From Microgenomates group bacterium ADurb.Bin219 (GTDB taxonomy: Bacteria > Patescibacteriota > Microgenomatia > UM-FILTER-40-11), in NCBI GenBank assembly GCA_002069945.1, contig MWCH01000009.1:1-42804 (forward strand): a stretch of 42,804 bases of DNA, given 5' to 3'. Of the stretch, positions 30,560 through 38,359 are shown piece after piece. The notes beneath the pieces were generated by a model. That model had not been told where the DNA came from. It searched no databases and saw only the letters and a list, made by a program, of their open reading frames with translations. Made by a program: the position numbers and the translations under genes. Within the stretch, counting starts at the first letter, position 1, and each line of letters begins with the position of its first letter.

Positions 30560-31600
30560 CTAGTATACGTTTTCACCAATCTCCAAACCCGGGATTCGGT
30601 CCAAAGCGTCTATATCTTTAACAAAATCTTTTCTTTTGGCCTTAAAGTAGGCTACTGCTCCAACCATTGCCGCATTGTCAGTAAGCAAAGAACCGGAAAA
30701 GGGAATATGGACGGGAATTTTATCCTTTGTCGCCTCTTCCTTAACCGCCTGTTGGATTTTTTTGCTGGAAATTACTCCGCCACCCAATAAAATCATTTTT
30801 GGTCGATAAATTTCAATTGCCGTTGATAACTTAATCAATAAAGATTTAATTATTGTTTTTTCAAACGAAGCGCAAAAATCCGATAGATCAACTTTAATAT
30901 CGAAAGACGAATCTTGAATAATGGAACGGCAGGCTGTTTTGAGACCGGAGTATGAAAAGTTGAGATCTTTCGAGTTGATCATCGGCACCGGCAGCCGGAA
31001 TTTATCGGGATTTCCTTCGGTCGCCATTTTGGAAATAATCGCACCTCCGGGATAACCCAAACCTAAAAGTTTGGCCACTTTGTCAAAACATTCGCCCACG
31101 GCATCGTCAAGCGTTTGGCCGACCAATTCGTATTTTCCGTAATCCTTCATTAAAACCAACTCGGTATGACCGCCGGAGACTAAAAGTCCCAAGGCAGGAA
31201 ACTGCGGTTTTTCAATTCCGAATTTTCCTTGTGAATCTTCGGCAAAAGCAGATAATAAATGAGCTTCCATGTGATCAACCGCAATCAAAGGCTTATTTAA
31301 ACTGACCGCCATCTCTTTGGCCCGGCTAATCCCCACCTCCAGGGCAATGGCCAATCCCGGTCCGTAGGTAACGGCAATCGCGTCAAGATTTTCCGGCTCC
31401 ACTTTCGCTTGGAAAAGCGCTTCTTTAATCGCCGGCTCCAAATTTTCCCGATGCGCCCGCTTGGCAATTGAGGGCACAACCCCGCCCCATTTTTTATGAA
31501 GCTCAATTTGCGAGGAAACGATATTGGCGACTACCCGTAAATCTTCGGTTATCGCCACCGAAGTTTCGTCACAAGAAGTGTCTATCGATAAAATTAACAT
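30560..31600 (-). CDS. tsaD: tRNA threonylcarbamoyltransferase TsaD
   Basis: A 346-residue TsaD/Kae1 ASKHA-fold protein that transfers threonylcarbamoyl to A37. It starts 'LILSIDTSCDETSVAI'. The Fe-binding HxxxH is in 'VDHMEAHLLSA' (about 109-117), with 'GLLVSGGHTELVLM', 'DAVGECFDKVAKLLGLGYPGG' and 'GGGVISSKKIQQAV'. Length is standard. It is divergent from the HIT gene. Its partner TsaE is 1.2 kb away, and the t6A it makes is the substrate of MtaB. Confidence 0.96.
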   Translation of the reverse strand: MLILSIDTSCDETSVAITEDLRVVANIVSSQIELHKKWGGVVPSIAKRAHRENLEPAIKEALFQAKVEPENLDAIAVTYGPGLAIALEVGISRAKEMAVSLNKPLIAVDHMEAHLLSAFAEDSQGKFGIEKPQFPALGLLVSGGHTELVLMKDYGKYELVGQTLDDAVGECFDKVAKLLGLGYPGGAIISKMATEGNPDKFRLPVPMINSKDLNFSYSGLKTACRSIIQDSSFDIKVDLSDFCASFEKTIIKSLLIKLSTAIEIYRPKMILLGGGVISSKKIQQAVKEEATKDKIPVHIPFSGSLLTDNAAMVGAVAYFKAKRKDFVKDIDALDRIPGLEIGENVY

Positions 31601-31607
31601 CGCCTTG

Positions 31608-31665
31608 ATTTTAACAAACTTAATCGTGTTTTACCATTTACTGTTTACCTTTTACGATTTACAAT
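31608..31665. promoter_or_regulatory. divergent leaderless promoters of tsaD and the HIT gene
   Basis: Minus: TGTTAAAAT extended -10 (TAAAAT at 31608-31613), 7 nt to the tsaD ATG. Plus: TTTACT (31637-31642), 17 nt, TACAAT (31660-31665), 7 nt to the HIT ATG. Confidence 0.55.
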
Positions 31666-31672
31666 ATAGGCA

Positions 31673-31972
31673 ATGTCTGACTGTATTTTTTGTAAAATCG
31701 CCAAAAAAGAAATCCCGGCGGAAATTGTTTGGGAAGACGAAAATTTTATTGCCTTTTCGGATATTAATCCCTTAAGCAAAGGTCATACTTTAATTATTCC
31801 CAAAAAACACTTTCGCTGGGTTTGGGACGTTGAAAATATCGGTAATTATTTTGAAAAAGTCAGAGAAGTAAAAAAGATTCTTGATGAAAAATATCAGCCA
31901 GTTTTTGTGGAATTAAAGGTTTTGGGGATTGACGTTCCCCACGCCCATGTCCATTTGGTTCCCCACTATTAA
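31673..31972 (+). CDS. HIT family nucleotide hydrolase/transferase
   Basis: A 99-residue histidine-triad protein. Zn/structural 'CIFCKIAKKEIPA' at the start, 'INPLSKGHTLIIPKKHF' in the middle, and the catalytic triad 'HAHVHLVPHY' at the very end. The Hint/HinT branch hydrolyses purine nucleoside phosphoramidates or AMP-lysine. It is slightly short for the family (usually 105-115), missing residues after the triad. Confidence 0.9.
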   Translation: MSDCIFCKIAKKEIPAEIVWEDENFIAFSDINPLSKGHTLIIPKKHFRWVWDVENIGNYFEKVREVKKILDEKYQPVFVELKVLGIDVPHAHVHLVPHY

Positions 31973-32019
31973 TATAATAATAAGAGATTGGCTTATAAAG
32001 TTTATTAACAAATTTTTAA

Positions 32020-32739
32020 ATGATAATCGACAAAGAAACTCTCGATAATTCTCGGGAAGAGTTAAAACCGGAAAAAAAAGCTGAACAATTTGAATCAAAA
32101 ACCACTTTTCGCAACGGACGAGAGCGAAATTTAGAAGTTTATTCAGTATTCTTAAACTTTAAGCCAGAAGAAATGGCGGGCAAAACAATTCTGGATATCG
32201 GTTCTGGAGAAAAAGAATTGTTGGCCCGAGAGCTTGCACAATTGAATATCGGAGCGAAAATAATCTCATTAAATCCTGATTATCTTAATTTTCCAGAATT
32301 TAGAAAAGAAATTTTCCAAATCTACCACGGTAATCATGATTTTGCCGGGTCTGTTGGGTCTGTCGGGGCAATCGCCCAAAGGCTCCCTTTCAAAAACGAA
32401 ACCTTTGATGAAGTGTTTGCGAATCATTCGCTTTCAATTTTTGTCCACCCAAGGGAATTCCCCGAAGCCGCAGACTTATGGTCTTTAGAAATAGCCCGAG
32501 TGCTAAAAAAGGGAGGAAAAGCCAGGATATCCCCACTTATGAATGACTTTACGGCTGAATATCAAAATCTTTTTGCGAAGTGGGATAGATTGGGACTAAG
32601 AAGAAAGATTGTGGCGATAAAAACAATTGAACTTTTAGGAGAGCATGAGGAATGGATTGACCAAGAAGGAACGCATACTAAAAAAAGAAACCCCCTAAAA
32701 ATATATTGTTTTACGGTAATATTAGAAAAGCCCCTCTAA
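32020..32739 (+). CDS. class I SAM-dependent methyltransferase
   Basis: A 239-residue protein. The SAM site is 'ILDIGSGEKELLAREL' (about 58-73), an acidic-loop equivalent is 'IISLNPDYLNF', and the later strand is 'LPFKNETFDEVFANHSL' (Methyltransf_11 pattern). A 'VLKKGGKARISP' segment forms the usual strand after the active site. The substrate is unknown. About 47 nt separate it from the HIT gene, so they may be co-transcribed. Confidence 0.75.
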   Translation: MIIDKETLDNSREELKPEKKAEQFESKTTFRNGRERNLEVYSVFLNFKPEEMAGKTILDIGSGEKELLARELAQLNIGAKIISLNPDYLNFPEFRKEIFQIYHGNHDFAGSVGSVGAIAQRLPFKNETFDEVFANHSLSIFVHPREFPEAADLWSLEIARVLKKGGKARISPLMNDFTAEYQNLFAKWDRLGLRRKIVAIKTIELLGEHEEWIDQEGTHTKKRNPLKIYCFTVILEKPL

Positions 32740-32781
32740 CCCGCTGCTGGCCTTAAGAAAATTAAAGGCTTGGGGTGAGTT

Positions 32782-33243
32782 TTATTCTTTAACTAAAATC
32801 CTTATCTTTCTGAAATTTTCCTTTGTCTCACTGATCTTTATCGTGAATACAACAGTTTCTTTATCTGACAGAATCTTTTTTAGTAACCGGCTTGTCTTCT
32901 CCGCCCATTCGATCAATATGACATTTCCGGGTTTGATTGAATCCTCAATCTTTAATTTCCTTACCTCCTCTTCGCTTTCCATCCGCCATAAATCAAAATG
33001 AACGAAATTTCCTTTTACTTTGTCAATTCCAAAAGAAAACTCTCTTTGGATAATAAAACTGGGCGAACGGATGATTTTCTTTATTCCCAAGGCTTCGGCA
33101 ACACCTTTGGCAAAAACGGTTTTGCCGCTGCCCAAATCACCCCGGAGAGTAAAAATCAAACATTTCGCTTTCAATTCACGCCGGTATTTTTTAACCAATC
33201 CGGCAGCAATCAAGCGAGTTTGTTTTTCGGAATCGGAAATCAT
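32782..33243 (-). CDS. tsaE: tRNA t6A biosynthesis ATPase TsaE
   Basis: A 153-residue P-loop protein: Walker A 'LRGDLGSGKTVFAKGVAEALG' (G-x4-GKT at about 35-42), the family motif 'SPSFIIQREF', and 'VHFDLWR' and 'LIEWAEK' (Walker B region). TsaE drives the TsaB-TsaD cycle in t6A synthesis. TsaB and TsaC are not in the window. Leaderless promoter: TATACT (on the minus strand) 7 nt before ATG. Confidence 0.93.
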   Translation of the reverse strand: MISDSEKQTRLIAAGLVKKYRRELKAKCLIFTLRGDLGSGKTVFAKGVAEALGIKKIIRSPSFIIQREFSFGIDKVKGNFVHFDLWRMESEEEVRKLKIEDSIKPGNVILIEWAEKTSRLLKKILSDKETVVFTIKISETKENFRKIRILVKE

Positions 33244-33250
33244 TTTTCAA

Positions 33251-33281
33251 AGTATATCACTTTCTGTAATCCTGTTATAAT
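33251..33281. promoter_or_regulatory. divergent -10 boxes for tsaE and the DUF4258 gene
   Basis: Minus: TATACT (33251-33256), 7 nt to the tsaE ATG. Plus: extended -10 TGTTATAAT (33273-33281), 11 nt to the ATG at 33293. Confidence 0.5.
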
Positions 33282-33292
33282 TTGCTCTATGT

Positions 33293-33652
33293 ATGAATAA
33301 TCGGTTTGGGGGTGTAATTTGGACTAACCATGCCCTTGAAAGGCTAAGGGAAAGAAAAATATCCCAATCCCAAGCCTATCTTGCTTACGATCGACCGGAC
33401 AACAAAAGATATGCCGCCACCAAAGGCGCCTGGGTTTGTACCCGAAAAGTCGGCCCGCAAATTATCGAAGTCGTTGCCAGCCAAAACGAAAGAAAAGAAT
33501 GGGTCATTATGTCCGTTTGGTCAAAACCGGCTTTCGGTTTTACAGCCAAAGAAAACAAAATCGTCTCTTTCGGAGAAAAAATTGTCCAAAAGATCCTGAA
33601 AAGACTTTTTGGTCGTCGGCAGGAAAAATTTAAAAAACCTCTTAACGATTAA
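33293..33652 (+). CDS. DUF4258-like protein
   Basis: A 119-residue protein with the DUF4258/RelE-like layout: 'WTNHALERLRERKISQSQAYLAYDRPD', then beta strands 'GAWVCTRKVGPQIIEVVASQNERKEWVIMSVW'. DUF4258 members resemble mRNA-interferase folds, but no antitoxin gene adjoins it, so a toxin role is open. The last 11 bp overlap the convergent gene. Confidence 0.65.
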   Translation: MNNRFGGVIWTNHALERLRERKISQSQAYLAYDRPDNKRYAATKGAWVCTRKVGPQIIEVVASQNERKEWVIMSVWSKPAFGFTAKENKIVSFGEKIVQKILKRLFGRRQEKFKKPLND

Positions 33653-34328
33653 AAAACTTAAACAGCCAACCGAACAAGCTTCCGGCCTGTTCTTCGTTTC
33701 CGATTCTTTCCTGCAAGGAAGCATTTGCTTCTATCATTGCCTGGATTGCTTCTTCCACTGCTTTTAAATCGGCCTGATTGGTTAACTTGGTCTGCAGTTT
33801 TTCAAGTTGCTGAATTCTGACCCGGTTTTGTTCCAACTGGGCCTTGATATTTTTAATCGCTCCGAAATCGGTGCCGGTCAAAAGACGAGCCAGTTTACCT
33901 TTGGTGTTAAGTTTGTGCAATTGCTCCTGAATCTCTTCCTGGGCCTGATTTTGGGAACGGGCAATTTGCCTGACTTGCTCGCCGATACCGCCGGTTGTCC
34001 TTGCTTGCAGCAATTCCTGGACGTATCTGGCCACCTCGCTCATATTTTCCAGGGCTTTCTCGTTTCTTTGGGTTAAGCCCTCCCCTTGTCCGGAAGAGGT
34101 TCCTTCATTTTCCTGATTCCTGATTTGATTTTGATTTCTTATCTGAGCGCCGGTAACCGCAGGCGTACCGGTTAAGCTCAATTGCAACTGGGTTTGTTGT
34201 TGGGTTTGTTGCCTGTTGCCGTTATTTCGAACTCCGGCTTCGTTATTTTTTCCCAAAACAGCCGGTAAAAATAATGCCGAGAGTAAAAAAACCGGCAAGA
34301 AAAAGAAAAACTTTTTATAAATTCCCAC
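33642..34328 (-). CDS. secreted coiled-coil protein, Q/N-rich
   Basis: A 228-residue protein with a signal peptide or N-terminal anchor (about 6-26, ending 'LPAVLG'). A low-complexity Gln/Asn/Thr-rich linker follows (28-85), then a long helical coiled coil (about 90-215). The C-terminal tail is aromatic ('LFGWLFKFFNR') and may touch the membrane. GTG start with Shine-Dalgarno AAGGAGGT about 10 nt upstream and a TATAAT box before it. Likely a cell-surface structural protein; no family assigned. Confidence 0.65.
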   Translation of the reverse strand: MGIYKKFFFFLPVFLLSALFLPAVLGKNNEAGVRNNGNRQQTQQQTQLQLSLTGTPAVTGAQIRNQNQIRNQENEGTSSGQGEGLTQRNEKALENMSEVARYVQELLQARTTGGIGEQVRQIARSQNQAQEEIQEQLHKLNTKGKLARLLTGTDFGAIKNIKAQLEQNRVRIQQLEKLQTKLTNQADLKAVEEAIQAMIEANASLQERIGNEEQAGSLFGWLFKFFNR

Positions 34329-34451
34329 AATAATTTTACCTCCTTAATTAATTATAGCAGGCAAAAAAAATTTAAAAACACCGGCAAAAAGCGTCCTTTC
34401 TTTAAAACAAAACCCGCTACGTTAACAATGAAGCCGGCGGATTACCTGTTG

Positions 34452-34457
34452 TAAAAT
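34452..34457 (+). promoter_or_regulatory. -10 box of alr, leaderless position
   Basis: TAAAAT, 6 nt before the ATG at 34464. An overlapping TATAAT at 34457-34462 would be too close to be used. Confidence 0.45.
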
Positions 34458-34463
34458 ATAATT

Positions 34464-35594
34464 ATGCCGGTAAGCCTGATAAATCCCTTCCGCCGTAATT
34501 ATGAACCCCTTAACCGAATTGAAATTTCCCGTGAAGCGCTAAGTAACAATTATCAATATCTAAGCCGGCTGAACAAAAACCTGAAAATCGCTCCGGTTCT
34601 TAAAAGCAATGCTTACGGCCACGGAATTAATTTAACGGCAAAGATTTTGGATCGAATTTCAGCACCTTTCTTTTGCGTTGACAGTCTGTTTGAAGCCTAC
34701 CAATTGTCACAAATAAAAATTAAAACTCCGATTTTGGTAATGGGCTATTTTGATCCCTTGAGTTTAAAAACAAAAAGGCTCCCTTTTTCTTTTGCCGTTT
34801 TTACCAAGGAACAACTTTTTTCCATCATCCAAAACCAGCCGCAGGCAAAAATCCATCTTTTTGTTGATACCGGAATGCACCGGGAAGGAATTCCTCTTGC
34901 CGAATTAAAAGATTATTTAACAATTATCGGAAAAAACAACCTTAGCCTGGAAGGATTGATGACTCACCTGGCCCAATCGGATAAACCGGAAGATAAACAG
35001 ACCGAAAATCAATTGAAAATTTTTGGGGAAGCGCGAAAAATTGTTTACCAAATGAACTTTTTTCCAAAATGGTTTCATTTGGGTAATTCCGAAACAATTT
35101 TAAGAATCAAACACTATCGGAATAACGAAATTGGCAATCTGGCTCGATCCGGAATTGCTCTATACGGAATTGATCCTTCAAAGAACAATGACAAATTAAA
35201 ACCGGTCTTAAATTTAAAAACCAAAATCAGCCAAATTAAAGAAATATTGCCAGGAGAAGGGGTCGGTTACGATTTTACTTTCCGGGCCAAAGAGAAAACC
35301 GAAATTGCCGTTTTACCTATCGGCTATGCCGACGGCGTTGATCGAAAACTTTCCAACCTCGGCGCGGTTAAAATCAACCATAAATATTGTCCGATTATCG
35401 GCCGTGTGAGCATGAATATTACCACCATTGACGTAAGCGGAATTAAAAACTTTCAAGTCGGTCAGGAAGTGGTTGTTTTTTCCGATCGGCCGGAAGATAT
35501 TAACTCAATCCGCAACAGCGCCAAAATCGCCAAAACAATTCCTTATGATTTGCTTACCCGCCTAAATCCGACCATCAAAAGGATTATTATTTAA
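34464..35594 (+). CDS. alr: alanine racemase
   Basis: A 376-residue PLP enzyme making D-alanine for peptidoglycan. The PLP lysine is K47 in 'VLKSNAYGHG'. 'FVDTGMHREGIPL', 'THLAQSDKP', the second-base Tyr in 'GEGVGYDFTF', 'VLPIGYADGVDR' and 'IGRVSMNITTIDV' follow in order. Length is standard and all key residues are kept. Convergent with the following nucleotidyltransferase gene (4-bp overlap). Confidence 0.94.
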   Translation: MPVSLINPFRRNYEPLNRIEISREALSNNYQYLSRLNKNLKIAPVLKSNAYGHGINLTAKILDRISAPFFCVDSLFEAYQLSQIKIKTPILVMGYFDPLSLKTKRLPFSFAVFTKEQLFSIIQNQPQAKIHLFVDTGMHREGIPLAELKDYLTIIGKNNLSLEGLMTHLAQSDKPEDKQTENQLKIFGEARKIVYQMNFFPKWFHLGNSETILRIKHYRNNEIGNLARSGIALYGIDPSKNNDKLKPVLNLKTKISQIKEILPGEGVGYDFTFRAKEKTEIAVLPIGYADGVDRKLSNLGAVKINHKYCPIIGRVSMNITTIDVSGIKNFQVGQEVVVFSDRPEDINSIRNSAKIAKTIPYDLLTRLNPTIKRIII

Positions 35595-36034
35595 ACCAGT
35601 GGGCTGCCCTTTCCTTTATCTAGGGAGGAAGAATTTTTCTTTCGGTACTCATCAATCAAATTCAAATCGTCAAGATCTTTAGGCCGCGCCTCCCCGTCTT
35701 TTCGCCAACTTTCTTTAACCCTATAAAGAAAATCGAGGGTAATATATCTTTGGCCGGAGACAATAACCAAATTCTTTTTTAATTTGTCAAAATCATAAGA
35801 TTCACCCAAAACGAACCAATCGGTGCCGATTTCCAACAAACCGTTATCTAAAATCTCATTGTTTCGATTTATTTTTACTTCAAATTGGCCGGTTTTTTGA
35901 AGCTCTTGGTATTTTTCTCCGGTGACAACCAAATCAATATCATTACTTTTTCTGATTTTCAGAGCCTGAAGAATACCGGAACCGATGATAACACAATTTT
36001 CCGGATTTAAATCAAAAATAAGCAATTCTTTCAT
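35591..36034 (-). CDS. nucleotidyltransferase-fold protein
   Basis: A 147-residue protein with a Pol-beta/AbiEii-like start: 'VIIGSGILQALKIRKSNDIDLVV' (GS at about 18-19, D-x-D at about 32-34). The later part ends in 'YRKKNSSSLDKGKG'. Catalytic activity is possible but the third acidic residue is not evident. The start overlaps, as TAATG, the stop of the frameshifted small gene upstream, showing an operon with it. Confidence 0.6.
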   Translation of the reverse strand: MKELLIFDLNPENCVIIGSGILQALKIRKSNDIDLVVTGEKYQELQKTGQFEVKINRNNEILDNGLLEIGTDWFVLGESYDFDKLKKNLVIVSGQRYITLDFLYRVKESWRKDGEARPKDLDDLNLIDEYRKKNSSSLDKGKGSPLV

Positions 36035-36194
36035 TATTTGCTTTCTTTTATCCCCTGCATATTCACCGATATTGGAAAGATTTTTTTTCTAATTTTTTCT
36101 AAAAACAAAAGAACATAACCGTTCCCAAAATTGAAGCGAGACTGCCGATAACTTTTTCGTGTTTCTTCAAGGCGGTTTGTAGTGAGCCGATCAT
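36034..36194 (-). pseudogene. small membrane protein gene with a 1-nt frameshift
   Basis: The frame opens at 36194 ('MIGSLQTALKKHEKVIGSLA'), enters a hydrophobic helix and stops at 36099 after a T5 run. Adding one T restores a frame that ends at 36034-36036, overlapping the next start as TAATG. That coupling suggests the restored frame was real. The first helix resembles the start of SemiSWEET-type transporters, but the restored protein (about 53 residues) is too short for one. Confidence 0.4.
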
Positions 36195-36218
36195 ATCAAC
36201 ATCTTAGCACAACCGTTT

Positions 36219-36689
36219 TCAAATTCCTTTTTTTTGATCGACCAAACCGCCTACGTAATTGGCTTTGTAAACCGGCTTGCCGTTTTGAAAAATCAGTTCT
36301 TCGCCGGAAAATTTGTCAACTTCACCCTGCCAGTTATTTTTATAGATAAATTCTTTTTCTTTGTATTCTTTAGGGCCGCGGAAGGGATAATCTTCCGGCA
36401 TTTGTTTTAAAGCGTTTCTTAATATTCCGTAAACAGAATCGGTCTCAACTTTATCTTCAACTCTGCCGTAGTAAACCATCAGCCAATAAGGTTCGCCTCG
36501 ATAAAAAACAATCGTCCTCCCTCCGTAAGGTTCACCGCCAAAAAAATTATCGTGAGATTTCCACTCTCCTTTCTCAAAAGGAATAGTCGTTGAGCCGTCG
36601 GCTTCCTTTATCCACTTTTTCTCCTCGCCCCCGGCATAACCGACTTTATTGGAATCAATTAAAAATTTTTTAAATGATGTCAAATCCAT
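36219..36689 (-). CDS. DUF5680 domain protein, chromosomal copy
   Basis: A 156-residue protein, gap-free homologue of the element's DUF5680 protein (66% identity by hand count). Blocks 'GYAGGEEKKWIKE', 'GSTTIPFEKGEW', 'GGEPYGGR', 'PFRGP' and 'GGLVDQ' are shared. Shine-Dalgarno-like AAAGGA precedes the ATG. It sits among damaged genes but is itself intact, which suggests selection or recent arrival. Function unknown. Confidence 0.8.
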   Translation of the reverse strand: MDLTSFKKFLIDSNKVGYAGGEEKKWIKEADGSTTIPFEKGEWKSHDNFFGGEPYGGRTIVFYRGEPYWLMVYYGRVEDKVETDSVYGILRNALKQMPEDYPFRGPKEYKEKEFIYKNNWQGEVDKFSGEELIFQNGKPVYKANYVGGLVDQKKGI

Positions 36690-36777
36690 TCCTTTGAATT
36701 TGGATAATAAAGATCAGTCAAATCTCAACCGAGCAGTCAGGCCTGGTACAAATATATTGAGCTAGGCGGTTTTATTA

Positions 36778-37089
36778 TTAATCCTGAATCAATTTGGAAC
36801 GATGGGTGAGAATGTTTCCCCAAGTGATCATGTCTTCTGCCCAAAAAATCGGATTTTTAAGTTCTTTGGCCGCTTCCTTTTCAAGAAGTCTATATTCTTT
36901 TAGAAAAGTATTAAAAGTACCCATAAAAATTTTAGGCAAAGAAGTCGTATCTAAATTCTGGAGGTAAGAAGAAGTGTTTGTTAAAAAAGTGCTTATTCTT
37001 CCTTTTTTGGCATTGTAATCATCGGCCGCCCAGTTTCCTAGCCGATTGAGGTTCATGGCAATATCTAAAATCTTGGCTCGATTATTCAT
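36778..37089 (-). CDS. unknown helical protein
   Basis: A 103-residue protein, mostly helical, no signal or TM: 'ILDIAMNLNRLGNWAADDYNAKKGRISTFL' then 'NTFLKEYRLLEKEAAKEL'. I recognise no family; length and composition recall small helical bundle proteins. It begins 10 nt after the DUF5674 pseudogene, on the same strand, so both were likely one operon. Confidence 0.5.
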   Translation of the reverse strand: MNNRAKILDIAMNLNRLGNWAADDYNAKKGRISTFLTNTSSYLQNLDTTSLPKIFMGTFNTFLKEYRLLEKEAAKELKNPIFWAEDMITWGNILTHRSKLIQD

Positions 37090-37099
37090 ATTAAAAATA

Positions 37100-37427
37100 T
37101 TAAAGAAAGAGCCGCCTGACTATTTTATCAAACTTTTTTCTTATATCCAGAGAAAGAATATCTCGGCTGGGATTTTCTTGGTTAGGTCTCAAGTTTATAA
37201 CTGAATTATAATCAATCTCGTTGGTTTTAAGGTCAAAACCTCCTCCCCACAGATCTTCCTGTTTTGATCCGTTTGTTAGTAATATTTCTTCTTCTTCAAA
37301 ATCTATCGGCTCCTCCTGCAAGTATTCCTTTTTTAACATCAATGACTACTTTAATGTATCCGTCAAAATGTTTACCTAATTCCAAGAGTTGTTTTTTTGT
37401 CACTTTTTCTCTAATTATAGTGTTCAT
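37100..37427 (-). pseudogene. DUF5674 gene with a 1-nt frameshift
   Basis: The true start is ATG at 37427 ('MNTIIREKVTKKQLLELGKH'), and the frame runs to a TGA directly after 'GGADRF'. The family continues in the next frame ('FEEEEILLTNGSKQEDLWGG', 'INLRPNQENPSRDI') to 37100. One extra T in the run at 37298-37301 explains the break. Either a real mutation or a homopolymer sequencing error. DUF5674 is a small protein family of unknown function, common in CPR. Confidence 0.7.
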
Positions 37428-37591
37428 AATTAAAGTTATTCTAACATTTTCGTAATTTATTTGGAATTAAGATTTATGGATAAAGTTCTCTGAATTGAGT
37501 TTGCCGAAGGGCTGGGCTTACGGTTTAAGATCTATTCTAACCTAAATGAAATTTTCTAGAATAATTAACTCATTAGGATCAATTTGGTTTG

Positions 37592-37687
37592 TCAAATATT
37601 CTTGATCAGTTCAACTATCTCCGGAAAAGTTTCTTGGCGAAAATGACCCTTGTCTTTGAATATTAACGTTTTCCCATTCGGACCTTC
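37592..37687 (-). pseudogene. C-terminal remnant of an RBBP9/YdeN-like alpha/beta hydrolase
   Basis: A 31-residue frame without start ('LIFKDKGHFRQETFPEIVEL') matches the end of small serine hydrolases, including the catalytic-His context 'KGHF'. Stops close it on both sides. The rest of the gene is gone. It lies in a 400-bp stretch (37428-37835) that otherwise holds only an inverted repeat. Confidence 0.5.
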
Positions 37688-37704
37688 TTATCCATATAAC
37701 TGAT

Positions 37705-37740
37705 TGTCTCACATCAAGGCTAAATAAGACAAATGAGACA
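37705..37740. repeat. 7-bp perfect inverted repeat
   Basis: TGTCTCA (37705-37711) and TGAGACA (37734-37740) with a 22-nt spacer, followed by GTATAAAA. It could be an operator, but no plus-strand gene follows it. Confidence 0.35.
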
Positions 37741-37835
37741 GTATAAAAAAGGGGCAAGTGATATTGTCTGATATATTTGTAAGTTTTAACAGATTAAGTT
37801 TTGCGGAACGGAAAGAATATTAAGAAATGATTTAC

Positions 37836-38344
37836 TCATTTTACCAGCTCTTTTCTTCGAAAAGGTGTTTTGTCTGAATAAAGATAAATTCCCAAAAGAA
37901 ACAAAAGAGCAGAAGTAACAATTGGTGTCAAAACGGGTCCAACCCAAGGCACAGGAATTAAGAAGAAGACATCAATATCCAAGAGACTATTTGGCCAACC
38001 GACAAAAAGCCGCAAAAACACGTAATAAAAAATATCCCAAATTGAAAAAGCAATCAAAAAAGCCCCGAATCTTTCCTTTAGTTTCTTAGCCGATAATAAG
38101 GCCATCGTGATTAAAATTATTATTGCGCTTGCTTCCCGTAGCAGTTCGACTCTAGTAATAGAACTGTCAGGTAGAATCGAAGAGTCCGGCATAAGAAAAA
38201 AATAAAGCCAAAATTTAAAAGAACTTTTGGCTTAGTCGGCAGATAGCTAACACTAAAACCGAAAAACTGGCGTAAATAAACAACCACTGCTGCTTCCACC
38301 AAGGCAAAGGCAATAGCAAAAACACTAATGATTAAAAGTCGCAA
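37836..38344 (-). pseudogene. multi-pass membrane protein gene with a 1-nt frameshift
   Basis: Two overlapping frames together make one protein. The upstream part (TTG start at 38344, 'IAFALVEAAVVVYLRQFFGF') shifts into the downstream part ('ITRVELLREASAIIILITMA', 'FLIAFSIWDIFYYVFLRLF', 'VPWVGPVLTPIVTS') at the A7 run 38196-38202. One added base there joins them exactly. The product, about 170 residues with four to five TM helices, belongs to a family I recall from CPR and other bacteria without known function. Confidence 0.65.
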
Positions 38345-38359
38345 TATAATTGTCTTTTT

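Noticed and set aside
32749-32771. bidirectional terminator between the methyltransferase gene and tsaE
   Set aside because: A GCCTT/AAGGC-type stem can form but it has a bulge and no T-run on either side.
37264-37455. plus-strand small protein
   Set aside because: It is the complement of the frameshifted DUF5674 gene, which has clear family similarity.
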